This document shows, piece by piece, positions 32,701 through 42,328 of a stretch of DNA of 42,328 nucleotides. The stretch lies in the NCBI RefSeq assembly GCF_001039355.2, contig NW_019775935.1, forward strand, positions 203,892 to 246,219, given 5' to 3'. The DNA is from Lingula anatina (Eukaryota; Brachiopoda; Lingulata; Lingulida; Lingulidae). Made by a program: the position numbers and the translations under genes. Under the pieces are notes generated by a model that made no database searches, was not told the origin of the DNA, and was given only the letters and a program-made list of their open reading frames with translations. Position 1 is the first letter of the stretch; each line of letters opens with the position of its first letter.

Positions 32701-35700
32701 CAGAGGCACAGGGTATTCCTCTGAGAGACATTCGGCAACGTTTGGATGCGTCTGGGGTGATGGAGCGGATCTCCCACGGGGGAAGGCAACGCATGCTGGA
32801 ACAGTATGACGCCAATAAAGACGGCATGTACACGTACCCAGAGTTAGAACAGCTGGTAAGGAAAAAAATTCGATCGCATCCTCTTAGTAACCTGTGATGT
32901 TTCTGCGCCAATCGTAAATGTAGTGAATATGGAATAGTGGATATTTTGATTAAAAAAATCAATTTGTTTGTAGCAAATTCAGTGACAGGTACACCTATTT
33001 TAAAGTTTACGTTTAAAAACTATTTGAAACTATTTGAAAAATTGTGAAAATTTCCCCATCATCTTAAATCAGTGTAAGAACCACAATTGCTTATTTTCCT
33101 TAAATCATTAAAAACTGTGTTTTCTTCTGATTTACTTAGAATTTCACTCTTTTCTCAACTGGTGTAAATGCACTTCTTTTATCAAATTCGTAGTTTCTGT
33201 CAGAGAGACCAAGGCTAAATCTAAACAAGCTCACCAGATGGCAGCAGCTGAAGTTGGGACTCGTAAGCACAGTGGTGCCAGAGAATGCCACAGAGGAGAA
33301 GTCTTTAGAAAGTTACATAGAGGCCTACAACTGCAAGCCACCGCCGTTGTTCATCATCTTTATTAGTGTTCTAGAGGTTTGTGCCTGATAAGTTAACTTA
33401 TTTCGTAACTGCATCATTTCATATTCTGTATATTTGCAGAGGTTTTATCCTAATGATTTTTCATATTTTTCAGATTTTTGTCATAACAGTAAGAACATAC
33501 TGTACATTAACGTTTACACGAATGCGTTATTATTTTACAACACTTAGTGAGATACATGTATGTTTTCGGACGAAATTAATCTCTCAGCTGATATTGATAG
33601 TTTCGAGAGACAAAATGACACTTTTTTTTTGGTACTTTGTTCTTACTGAAATGTTTTACCTTTCAGACTATCATATTCATTGTATATGCTGTAGAATTGA
33701 AAGGTACCAAATATGAGGTGACTGCCGCCTCGGGTTTTCCAGCGTACAGTCCACTCATCTATAATCCTGCGCGGAGATACGAGGTCTGGAGATTTGTGAC
33801 GTACATGTGCATCCATGTTGGGTAAGTTTTGTACCAAGTTTTGTACCAAGTTTTGAATATAGAATAACGTTCAGCCCGAAGAAATGCGTTTCACGCACGG
33901 CTCCTCAGACAAGTTATGGCACAGAGCTCTTTGCGATTTTTTTTCACATTTATACTTTACAAGAATTCAGTTTGATTTTCTGCCAATGTACTGGGTATTG
34001 TTGTGATTTACGAGTCAAAAGTCAAATCAAGACAGTGAGTCTCTAAGCGACATGTAATTCACCATGTAACTGTATGTATCTGTTCCCAGGTATACGCATC
34101 TTATTAGTAATCTGGTCTTCCAACTGGTACTAGGCATTCCCATGGAGATGGTGCACGAATGGTGGAGAATGATGATTGTGTACTTTTTAGGAGTCTTCGC
34201 AGGTAAAAAGGCCATATCTGTCCATTTGTTTGTGTTTTTTCCTGTTTAATTACCTTTCTTACTGTTGACTTTTTTCTAAATATCAGTTAACCAATTTATC
34301 AGATAAACAGAAGTAAAATGAGTAAACTATTTAATGTACCTTCTGATAGGGGTCTCTGTAGTTAATTATAAAATTTATAGTTTATTATAAAATTGCAATT
34401 TTTTAAATTTTCTAAATAACCACAGAGTCCCCCGTCGGAGGGCTTGTGTACTGCGTGTGCCTTACCGGGGACAAAGAATGGATGTTTTTTAAAGGCTCAG
34501 TTATAGGCCTACCGTTCGTGCTGAAAAGCTCAGGGCGGGGAATTGCAGGCTGGCTGCTCCATATGTCAGTATATACAGTGAATGTTATCTTGATAATTTT
34601 ACGTCTCCTAGGCTCCCTGGCGCATTCTGTGACGGATCCGTCCAGTTTCTTGGCGGGGGCAAGTGGTGGAGTGTATGCTTTGATAGGGGCACAAGTCGGT
34701 GCTATTATAATGGTTTGTAAAGTTAAAATTCTTAGTATCAAAATACATGGCATGTGATAACCAATATTAAACTAAATAGGAATAAATGGTAGTATTAGTG
34801 GGTTTAAAATCCACTGATGAGACTTTTCCGACTTTTGTCGGAATTCCGACTTTTTCAGGGTCATTTGGGTCATTCTTGTGAATCGTGTACCCTGGACCCC
34901 CGGCCAATTCCCCTACCTTTTCAGTGAGGACTGGTCTCATCCCTGAAAATCAAAACTGAAATACAAAAAATCAACGAAGTGCGGAAGATTTTCTGTTAGT
35001 AATATGTTTCATATGTTAAAATGTGTTGTTTTTTAATTTGAATATTCTGCAATGGGTGTTGATGGATTTTTTTCCAAAATACCTTGAATTGATCTGATCA
35101 TTGAGAGCGTCGTTTGATTCTTCAGAACTGGGAAGAAATGCAGCATCGCTGGATGGAGGGAGCTGGATTTGGCGCCGTGCTTAGGGCGATGTTAAGTGCA
35201 GTTACACGTCTAATTGTGATCGGCGTGTTTGGTAGGCGAACGCACAAAGGCATAACTTTTAAACGCACACGCACGGCTGTACCAGAAATTATCATCTTAG
35301 CGCTTATATGTTACATGGTTGATTATTTGCCAAATATAAAACAAAAAAGAAAAAATGAACACAAAGGCAATATATATTTCATATAAGCTTTAGCTTTATT
35401 TTTTTTACTTATTCATAAACGTTTCATTGCCTATCCCAACAAAAATACCTAAGAGTGGAGTGAAAATATTTTGAACTGAGGGAAATGTACCCTTTATTCT
35501 AGTGATAGCAGATGTTGGAATTGCTCTGTGGAAACGCTATGGCGCCGGAGAAAGTAGCCGAGTTTCCTACGCTGCACACATTGGAGGGGCGGTAGCAGGT
35601 AGAAAATATAAGAGGACACATTGTGTTTTGCTTTGCTGTAATGAAACCAAAAACTGCAAAAATAAATGACTGAAGAAAACCACTGACCAATCCAGGACTT

Positions 35701-36235
35701 CATTAAAGGGGCGGGGGTAAAGGGTTTAAATATCCCCCTATTCTTGATGACACCGCATTAGTGCGGACGCTGAAGGAGTGGATGCCCTGTCTGCGTCCCT
35801 GTCTAGACTCGCCTGCAACACTTGAATATTAGATGATCTGTAAATAAATAATTTGATACCTACAGCTTTTAATTTATTTACCAGTAACAATTTTAAAAAT
35901 TAGTTTTAAGACAAATCATGTTGATAATGATGAAATTAAAAAGAAATTGGAAAGGCCGCATTTATTAGGATTTTGAGCGTAAAAGAGGTATAGTAAGTGC
36001 TGGTATTACACGTACGTTGTACGTATTAACTAATATCACGTTCTCTTTATAAATTTCAGGGGTTTTGATGGGCACGGTGGCACTGAAAAACTTGGAGAAA
36101 AAGCCCTGGGAACTGAAAGTATGGTGGATCTCTCTGGTTATCTACCTACTTCTTGTGTCGTTTGCCTTATTTTGGAACTCCCTGTACCCAGGATTCCCGG
36201 GCACCGACTGGACGCCATGTTGCCTGGCAACCTAG
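29749..36235 (+). CDS. Rhomboid-related intramembrane serine protease with EF-hand (RHBDL1/3 type)
   Basis: Nine coding exons with matching phases: 29749-29835, 32685-32855, 33194-33376, 33667-33821, 34090-34202, 34612-34712, 35126-35231, 35503-35598, 36060-36235; total 395 aa. One canonical EF-hand loop, DANKDGMYTYPE, is at about residues 71-82. The rhomboid core follows: IIFIVYAVEL (TM1), the WRFVTYMCIHVGYTHLISN signature, VYFLGVFAG, the catalytic Ser254 in GASGGVY and the catalytic His331 in AHIGG, then a seventh helix (WWISLVIYLLLVSFALFW), the Rho-type 6+1 layout. The start ATG is four bases after the exon acceptor. Family members cleave membrane-anchored substrates such as EGF-family ligands in secretory membranes. 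RHBDL1 versus RHBDL3 cannot be decided, and the ligand is unknown. Confidence 0.93.
30584..30968. mobile_element. TTAA-flanked MITE family C, copy 2
   Basis: A 385-bp stretch bounded by TTAA at 30584-30587 and 30965-30968, with inverted ends AGATGCATAC and GTATGCACCT. It aligns with 6616-6992 along its whole length. Better preserved termini than copy 1. No coding capacity; mobilisation by a TTAA-targeting transposase is inferred. Confidence 0.85.
32225..32354 (+). other. Possible exon in rhomboid intron 1 (unassigned)
   Basis: An ATG-initiated stretch encoding a Cys-containing peptide (DEYGGLFRCFCIPYPTN) ends at a good donor, AAGAG|GTGAGA, in phase 1. That phase does not fit the next rhomboid exon, which needs phase 0, so it is not a simple alternative first exon. 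It could be a chance frame. Confidence 0.15.
34426..34611 (+). other. In-frame upstream extension of rhomboid exon 6 (alternative acceptor)
   Basis: A good acceptor (pyrimidine-rich tract, then AACCACAG at 34418-34425) precedes 186 nt, exactly 62 codons, that are open in the rhomboid frame and run straight into the normal exon at 34612. The phase fits the donor at 34202. The inserted residues include a hydrophobic stretch (WLLHMSVYTVNVILIILRLL). The segment is more GC-rich than the surrounding intron. The opposite strand is also open, so a compositional explanation is possible. Confidence 0.4.
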
Positions 36236-36408
36236 CAGAGAACACTATTCTGTCTAGCATCCGGTGAACATTATTTTGACATAAGACTGACTGGAAGTCA
36301 AAGCGCAACGTATCTTGGGGAAATTGACTCGTTTTTTCACTTTCTATGCACATTTTCTACTTTTTTAATGAGATAAAAACAGTCTCCTTCTTATTCGCCT
36401 TTAATAAA
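36236..36408 (+). other. Probable rhomboid 3'UTR with AATAAA
   Basis: Noncoding sequence after the TAG stop with AATAAA at 36403-36408 and a second TAATAAAT near 36426, giving a short 3'UTR. Confidence 0.5.
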
Positions 36409-37958
36409 TCTTTTCATTCGGCTATAATAAATCATCAATATTTAAAAAAAGTATCTGTGATTGATAGCCATCATATGTCCTGATAATTTTATTCTAAAAC
36501 TTCATCTAATGAAAAACATTGAATTTCGAGGCTTATACCTGTAAAAGCGAGGGAAAAGGTAAATATTATAATAGGGGCCTACTCCGGAAAACGCGCTCGA
36601 ATATAAAGTTTTGACGTTATAAGGAAATAATGTGGTCTAAACTTTGGGCAATTAGAAAAAAGAATCAAAAGAGCAAACAATTTGTTTCATGGGGCAAATC
36701 ATGCCGAACATTCGTTGGTGAGCGTGTGTGTTTGTGTATGTGCGTGCTTGTGTGTGTGTGTGTGAGAAAAACTGCCCGTGAGAGACTGAGCAAGGCCTAC
36801 AATACATGGAAAGTTCTTGGTACCGCCCGTGAAACTCAGCTTTAAGCCAAAGGGAGAGTAAGAGATCCCCCGCAGCCTACGGTATATACATTGGGGTAGT
36901 TATGTAATGCGGCCGACTCTGTAGATACATGTAGATAATTCAGGGGCGGATCCAGAGATAGGGCCTATTTTCTGACAGTCTTCCAGATTTTCTTTGTTAA
37001 TTCGTCCTTAATTTTTGACCGTCTTCCGACAGAAAATATTAGATACCCGTCAATGTAAACTTAAAAATCTGACCGTCTTCCGGAAGACCCAGAAGACGGC
37101 CTAAATCCGCCCCTGATTTAATTGTCTGTTTTGACTGCCCTTTTTCAAAATCTACAGCCAAAAACATTTTTTAAAATGTGTTGTAATGGGTATTTTGGAT
37201 TGATAAATCAAATGAGGGCACAAGCTCCTGATTTCTTGTATCACAAAACTATAGGGCCTACCAGCCCTGAACTCCACGCCAAAGGGGTGGGATTGGCTTC
37301 GCATCCTCGGATCCCCCTTCAAATAATCCTAGACCCGCCCCTGAAATGCATGCAATTTTAAATTGGTAGCAATTCTAAATTGGCTACGTTCAAGAATATG
37401 CTTAAAAGAATAAAAATGCAATGCATCGGAATGTAGGGGCCCAACTAAAACATAATGCAACGAAGCAGACTGACCTAACATGATATGCGGCGTGTCTTAT
37501 CTGGGCATTAGTTGTAGTATCGGTGATGTGTTGGAAAGTGCAAATTTAGAAATTTTGCCGCAGTACGCAAGAATCTTTTTTCGTAAGTCAATACCTTGAT
37601 CGTGATAGCTAAATTTGCAACGAAAAATATACTCTAGTTAAAGAGTTTGATTTATTTGAAGGACCACACGAACTTTTATTAATGATTGTAAATGTTCTAG
37701 CTACAGAGTTCTGACCCTTCCACTCTCCTCTGTCGCTGCACTACGTGTAGTATGATGTACACGTGCTAGGCGTCACTCTGAGCTCTGAGAACAGTGAAAC
37801 AAGTAGACGACTACAGTGAGATAGACTTTTGCGTATTGATCGGAAAACGTTAATAGACATGAGTCTATATTATTTCAATTAAAATGTTAATTGATATCAT
37901 ACCCTACATTAAATGGTATTCCTGTATGTATATTATTATAATTATTGCAAATTTACAG
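36409..37958. other. Intergenic DNA with hAT-like MITEs
   Basis: No gene is recognisable. It contains a GT-rich run near 36725-36762, the complete CAGGGGCGGAT element (36941-37115) and, ending near 37342, a right terminus (CTAGACCCGCCCCTG) of a further element whose left end I cannot place. Confidence 0.5.
36941..37115. mobile_element. hAT-like MITE, complete copy (CAGGGGCGGAT ends)
   Basis: 175 bp with inverted ends CAGGGGCGGATCCAGAG and, on the right, CTAAATCCGCCCCTG. The 8-bp flanks AGATAATT and ATTTAATT match at 6 of 8 positions, a possibly decayed target duplication. The CAGGGGCGGAT terminus with 8-bp duplications fits hAT-derived MITEs. A truncated relative lies at 8238-8345. Confidence 0.75.
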
Positions 37959-38120
37959 AGTGTTTCTGATGGAGAAGGGCATCTTTGGACTGAAGAAGGA
38001 TCCGCGTAATCCTATGCTGTTTTCCTTCTTTGCAAAAGAGGGTGAGGAGTGGCCATCCAGTGATTCAGAGGACTCTGATTACGTGCCAAGTGGTGCTGAG
38101 GAAGACACAGCTGAAACAAG
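37959..38120 (+). CDS. Orphan acidic exon, possibly BCNT/CFDP1-like N-terminus
   Basis: The sequence ATTTACAG at 37951-37958 is a good acceptor; the open frame from the ATG at 37969 runs to ACAAG|GTGAAA at 38120 in phase 2. It encodes NPMLFSFFAKEGEEWPSSDS followed by EDSDYVPSGAEEDTAETR. The acidic DYVPSG motif resembles the N-terminus of craniofacial development protein 1 (BCNT/CFDP1), a chromatin-remodelling subunit, but a single acidic exon is weak evidence and the upstream residues are not recognised. No downstream exon is visible; the next may lie right of the window. Confidence 0.35.
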
Positions 38121-38209
38121 GTGAAATATATAGTGAAATAATAAGTTACCTTGTTAACTGATATGAATTTTTGTACAATATACCAGTAGGCAAACTCAAA
38201 GGAAGACCC

Positions 38210-38352
38210 CAGGCCCGTAGCCAGCAATTTCAAAAGGGGGGTTCTTTTTCTGAAAAAGTGGACCTTTTCCCATAAAAACTCTATGTACCTAGATCAAATT
38301 TTACCCAGAGTGGACCTTTTCCCAGCAAAAGGGGCGGTTCTTTCGAGCCTGG
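38210..38352. mobile_element. CAGGCC-family MITE, copy 2
   Basis: Begins CAGGCCCGTAGCCAGCAATT and shares TCAAAAGGGGGGTTCTTTTT and a GAAAAAGTGGAC block with the reverse complement of 23032-23199; ends TTTCGAGCCTG. Shorter and partly rearranged compared with copy 1. Confidence 0.7.
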
Positions 38353-38371
38353 ACCCTTTCATCAAAAACAA

Positions 38372-38457
<86 letters not shown>

Positions 38458-38640
38458 GGGCATAACCACCTTTAAAAATTGTACGCACAGATTTTTAAAA
38501 TTCCCAGCACGTAAAGCAAAATGTAGACTAACGCAACAGATGAAGGACAGTGTAATCACGGCATATGTACCACACATCGCAGCTTAATTTCCATTAATAA
38601 TAAAATTATCATTTAAAGGGACAAAAAATAGGATTAAAAA
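38353..38640. repeat. Tandem block with CT/AT microsatellite, copy 1
   Basis: Contains (CT)n(AT)n at 38375-38455, then CAGGGGCATAACCACC and about 165 bp ending in AATAATAAAATTATCATTTAA. Nearly the same sequence is repeated at 38652-38952. Confidence 0.85.
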
Positions 38641-38651
38641 CGCCTTTTTAN

Positions 38652-38952
<301 letters not shown>

Positions 38953-39230
38953 CTCAAAAATATTCTCGCGATTTAATGAAGTTTCAATGTTCTAATTCAC
39001 CCAGAACGGTATATTTATTTATAAGGAGGCTAACTGAAACATCAACTTTGGGCACTGAACGAACTGCAGGTTATGCTGCATTGTCTGCTTGTATCGACCT
39101 GAATTCTGAATCATGTTGTGGCACTGTTGTTCGGAATGCCTAACTATCAAATTGGAAAAAAGCAGTCTATTCAGAATTCAGCATCTCATTCCCTTCGCAA
39201 ATTCAAAAGTCCCACCATAGCATGTGATTC

Positions 39231-42220
39231 CCAGGTTAGTCAGGCGGTTAAGTCCAAATTATATCCAGAATTGTGCAAAAGATGATAAAAGCATGAAACT
39301 TTTCACGATGAATGACCCTTAGGTGTTTGTCAATTTTGGATCGGGGGGGCAACTCCAAAATTCACAAGTACCCGGATGAGAGGCTTTCTTAAATGTGCTG
39401 ACTCAGCATTTTATGTACATTCAGATTTCATCAAAACGAGCACTACCAGTACTTATTATGATTTCATAAATAGATGTAAAAAACGTACGCTCACTGTGCA
39501 CATCTATGAGAGCAATGATGACGTCACGATGACGTCACTGGGTGATATTGCACAATTTAGAATGACAAATATCCACTTTCTCCTACAGGAACAATAGTCG
39601 AACTCAGCAATGTTTCATTCCCGTAATTTTTTATTACAGAAGGGCATCCTTTAGGGTTAGAAAGGTAAAATTAGCTTGATTGCTACTTCCGAGACATTGA
39701 GCATTTTCAATATGGCCGTCAATTTTTGAGGAAAAACAGAAAAACAACCAGAAGTTGACGGATATACTTTATTTGTGGCTGTTGTGAATGTGTTTCCTGT
39801 CGGAAGAACACAATAGGGCACAGGACTGCATCCTAACACGTCATTGTTACTGATAAAAAACAAAATGGCCGCCAAAACATAGGGTAGAGGCAGAGGGTAA
39901 AGAAAATCAGTAAAATCAGCATATTTCTAATATTATCAGTCTAACTAACGGCATCTTCTTCTTTGATTTTTCCGTTCATCGTGATGTTTCGTTAGCTATT
40001 ATCCTACACTGCCATTATCTGCTTGTTTAATATTCAACTTATGTGTGGTGAGGGCGTAATTCTCCAAAAATGGAAAAGTACATGCAGCTGTCGTACGGGA
40101 CACGCGAGGAAATTCTTTTTCTCTACTGGGCCTGGGTGGCTACGGTGCATGTGATGCACGTGGTTAAGGCGCTCGATACACGTACTTATTTCTTGCTCAC
40201 TACGTGTTCACTCCGCATTTCTGCACGCCCACTGTGTTTAACTCAGGGGCTTCGAGCATGTTGAGCGAGAAGTGGTCACTCCATGCGCACGGACCGTAAG
40301 TTTAAAAGAAGGGGCATGATCGAAAAAAGCATTATTTCTGCCACTTATCTCAAGTTTTAAAAACCCCTAAAAAGATAGCAAAGAGCAAGAGGAGAGAGGG
40401 GGATCGGGGACAAGCAAAGTATGATTGGGCTCAGCATCTTTGAACACTTCTTCGGATATGATGACCTTCTCAAACATGCACCTGTTTTTATACCTCCCCC
40501 AAAACATCTCAACACGTAAGATTCCCGTGCAAAGGACGAGCAACAACCATAGGAAGCCAGCAAGGCTTCTACGTCTGCATCTACTTGCCCTACGTCTACT
40601 TGCGTTGCCCTTATGTTGCCTGTACTCCTTGTACGCATAACATACATAGTGCACGCTGCGAGACACGTGCGAAAGTCCGTCAGGCGCAGAGATACTGAGC
40701 GGAGGCTGAGCTTCTCGCGTACTGTCCACGCATTACTTCTTGCGCACTAATTACAATCACCAGTTACTTAATTTCTTCCCTACGATCTAGTAAAGGCCCA
40801 GCCAGACGAGAGGAACCTAAAAAACCGTACGTCCTGAAAATCGTGCATTGGGACCCAGGCTTAAGCTTATGTTAGCGACAAGACACGGCACAAGCATGTA
40901 ATGTAAAGGTAATTGTCGTTGCCTGTAGCCACTTACGATGTCATAAAAATCGCACGGAAAATGTGTACGAGTTCATTGTACGGCGTAGCAAATGTCATTT
41001 AGACTTTAGCGATCCAAACGAGATGAAGAGGCAATTTTCATATCGTCAGCGGAATGTCGGTAGCGATCCGAGCGAGACAAGAAAATAATTTTCTTATTCG
41101 TTTTAGGGACTTCGTCGGCAATAAGAGAAGGCAATTTGAATATTTGTTCAAGGGCCTCATTAGTGGAAGATCGTCAGCGGGAGACCCGGTGGTTAGGTTG
41201 CGTTCATTCGCAACTGAGTGAAATATGCTAATGTCTAGCCCTGCATGAGCAAAATTTATTCACATGGTTGAGATGGTAACAACTGACTACTGAATGTTAA
41301 TTTTGCATTAAAATTCATGTGCTCTAGCAGTTCAAACTCCCACCAAAAAGAAACTGCCAAAATAAGTCCGTAATTGATTTTTTAAAAATATTGTTTATAC
41401 TATTTTTTAAATATTTTTATTTATATCCCCCTCATTTGAAAATTATTCTTTCTTTTTTTTTCATTTCATTTCTTTTTTTTTTGAATGTCAAAAAAGCTGA
41501 TAATGATAGGTAAGGATCATGGCTAATTAAAAATCAAAATGAACAGAAGGCATAGAAAGTTTTAATTAGACTAATTATACAAGTTATAGACTGATTATAT
41601 GCGTTGGCGGCCATTTTGATTTTTCAATAACAGAAACATGCTAGTATGCAGTCATTTATCCTATACTGTGTTCTTAAGACGGGAAATGTATCCACAATAG
41701 CCACAAATAAATTATATCTGTCAATTCTAAAATGTTTTTCTATTTTCTCTATATATTGAAAATGCTCAAAGTCTCGGAAGTAGAAACCAAGCCAACGTAA
41801 CCTTTCTAGCCCTCAAGGATGCATTTCTGTTATGAATGTTTACATGAAAGATCATTGCAGGGTTCGACTATTTGGCATATAGGAGTGAGTGGATATTTGT
41901 CATTTTGTATTTTGCAATATCACCCAGTGTCGTCATCATGACGTCATCATTGCTGTAATAAATGTTTACAGTTAGTGTATGTTACTCAAATTTACTCATG
42001 TTATCATAATTAACGTCGGTAGTGCTCGTTTACGTGAATTCTGGATGTACATAAAATGCTGAGTCAGCATATTTTAAGAAAGCTGCTCATCCGGGTACTT
42101 GTGAATTTTGGAGTTGCCCCCCGATCCAAAATTGACAAACACCCAATGGCCATTCATCGTGAAAAGTTTCATGCTTTTATCAAGTTTTGCACAATGTTTT
42201 GGCTTAGCCGCCTAACTAGG
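39231..42220. mobile_element. About 3-kb transposon-like element with long terminal inverted repeats
   Basis: The left arm (39231 to about 39890) matches the complement of the right arm (about 41600 to 42220) in order: AGGCGGTTAAG/CTTAGCCGCCT, AAAGCATGAAACTTTTCACG, TTTGTCAATTTTGGATCGG, CTCCAAAATTCACAAGTACC, a TGACGTCA-bearing part, GGATATTTGTCATT, CTTCCGAGAC.TTGAGCATTTTC and AAAATGGCCGCC. The arms are about 620-660 bp; the central part, about 1.7 kb, encodes no recognisable transposase. The structure resembles foldback or long-TIR non-autonomous elements. Confidence 0.75.
40367..40729 (-). other. Open frame of unknown function inside the long-TIR element
   Basis: 120 codons on the minus strand, ATG at 40729. 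After a basic stretch (ASRRRASRCRRRSLAG) comes one hydrophobic segment (FLWLLLVLCTGILRVEMFW), then a charged tail (YKNRCMFEKVIISEEVFKDA). This would fit a type II membrane protein or could be chance; a second frame is open on the same strand. No family is recognised. Confidence 0.2.
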
Positions 42221-42308
42221 TGTACACCAGTTCTCCACGATCTTCATTGGTTACCCACATGCAGCCTCAAAGAATAGTCTATAAGATGAAATTCTTGACT
42301 TTACATGA

Positions 42309-42328
42309 ACAATATATATATATATATA
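42309..42328. repeat. (AT)n run at the window edge
   Basis: About nine AT units continuing beyond the right edge. Confidence 0.85.

Noticed and set aside
34412-34753. 113-codon minus-strand frame over rhomboid exon 6
   Set aside because: Antisense shadow of the protease exon and of the GC-richer segment upstream; no protein-like features.
35126-35386. Rhomboid exon 7 read through into its intron, giving a basic tail
   Set aside because: The donor at 35232 is good and the downstream exons with the catalytic His join in phase; intron retention is possible but unsupported.

Overview
This is a window from a eukaryotic, intron-rich, AT-rich genome. It looks like a marine invertebrate, most likely a mollusc, brachiopod or another lophotrochozoan (inference from gene structure, dinucleotide microsatellites and abundant miniature transposons; no species marker is visible). 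Genes have short exons with GT/AG introns. At least seven families of short non-autonomous DNA transposons fill introns and intergenic DNA. Four single-N positions (14695, 16878, 19623, 38651) appear to mark assembly joins, and two of them sit exactly at the edge of a near-identical tandem copy.

Layout. (1) 210-2167, minus strand: first three coding exons of a FEN1/XPG-like PIN-nuclease protein related to the FAM120/asteroid group; the 3' part lies left of the window. (2) 2168-8584: intergenic or promoter DNA rich in transposons. (3) 8814-25640, plus strand: a nearly complete glycerophosphocholine phosphodiesterase (GPCPD1/GDE5) gene, with an N-terminal CBM20 starch-binding domain and a C-terminal GDPD TIM barrel; I reconstructed its exons with matching splice phases. 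(4) 25641-29745: 3'UTR and intergenic DNA. (5) 29749-36235, plus strand: a complete rhomboid-related intramembrane protease with an EF-hand (RHBDL1/3 type), 395 aa, nine coding exons. (6) 37959-38120: a single orphan acidic exon. (7) 38.2-42.3 kb: transposon-rich DNA, including an about 3-kb inverted-repeat element.

Main observations. GPCPD1 carries two homologous versions of one barrel exon (21430-21577 and 24164-24299). They have identical phases, and each is 1 mod 3 in length, so using both breaks the frame: a classic mutually exclusive exon pair. The same gene shows a duplicated exon pair next to an N (probably two haplotypes assembled in tandem) and lacks the short exon that should carry the metal-binding ENT motif, with another N in that intron. 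The rhomboid gene has an upstream in-frame alternative acceptor that would insert 62 residues between two membrane helices of the protease core. Several transposon families are defined here by terminal repeats and target-site duplications.

The three main genes are not obviously functionally linked; this is ordinary animal gene order, not an operon.
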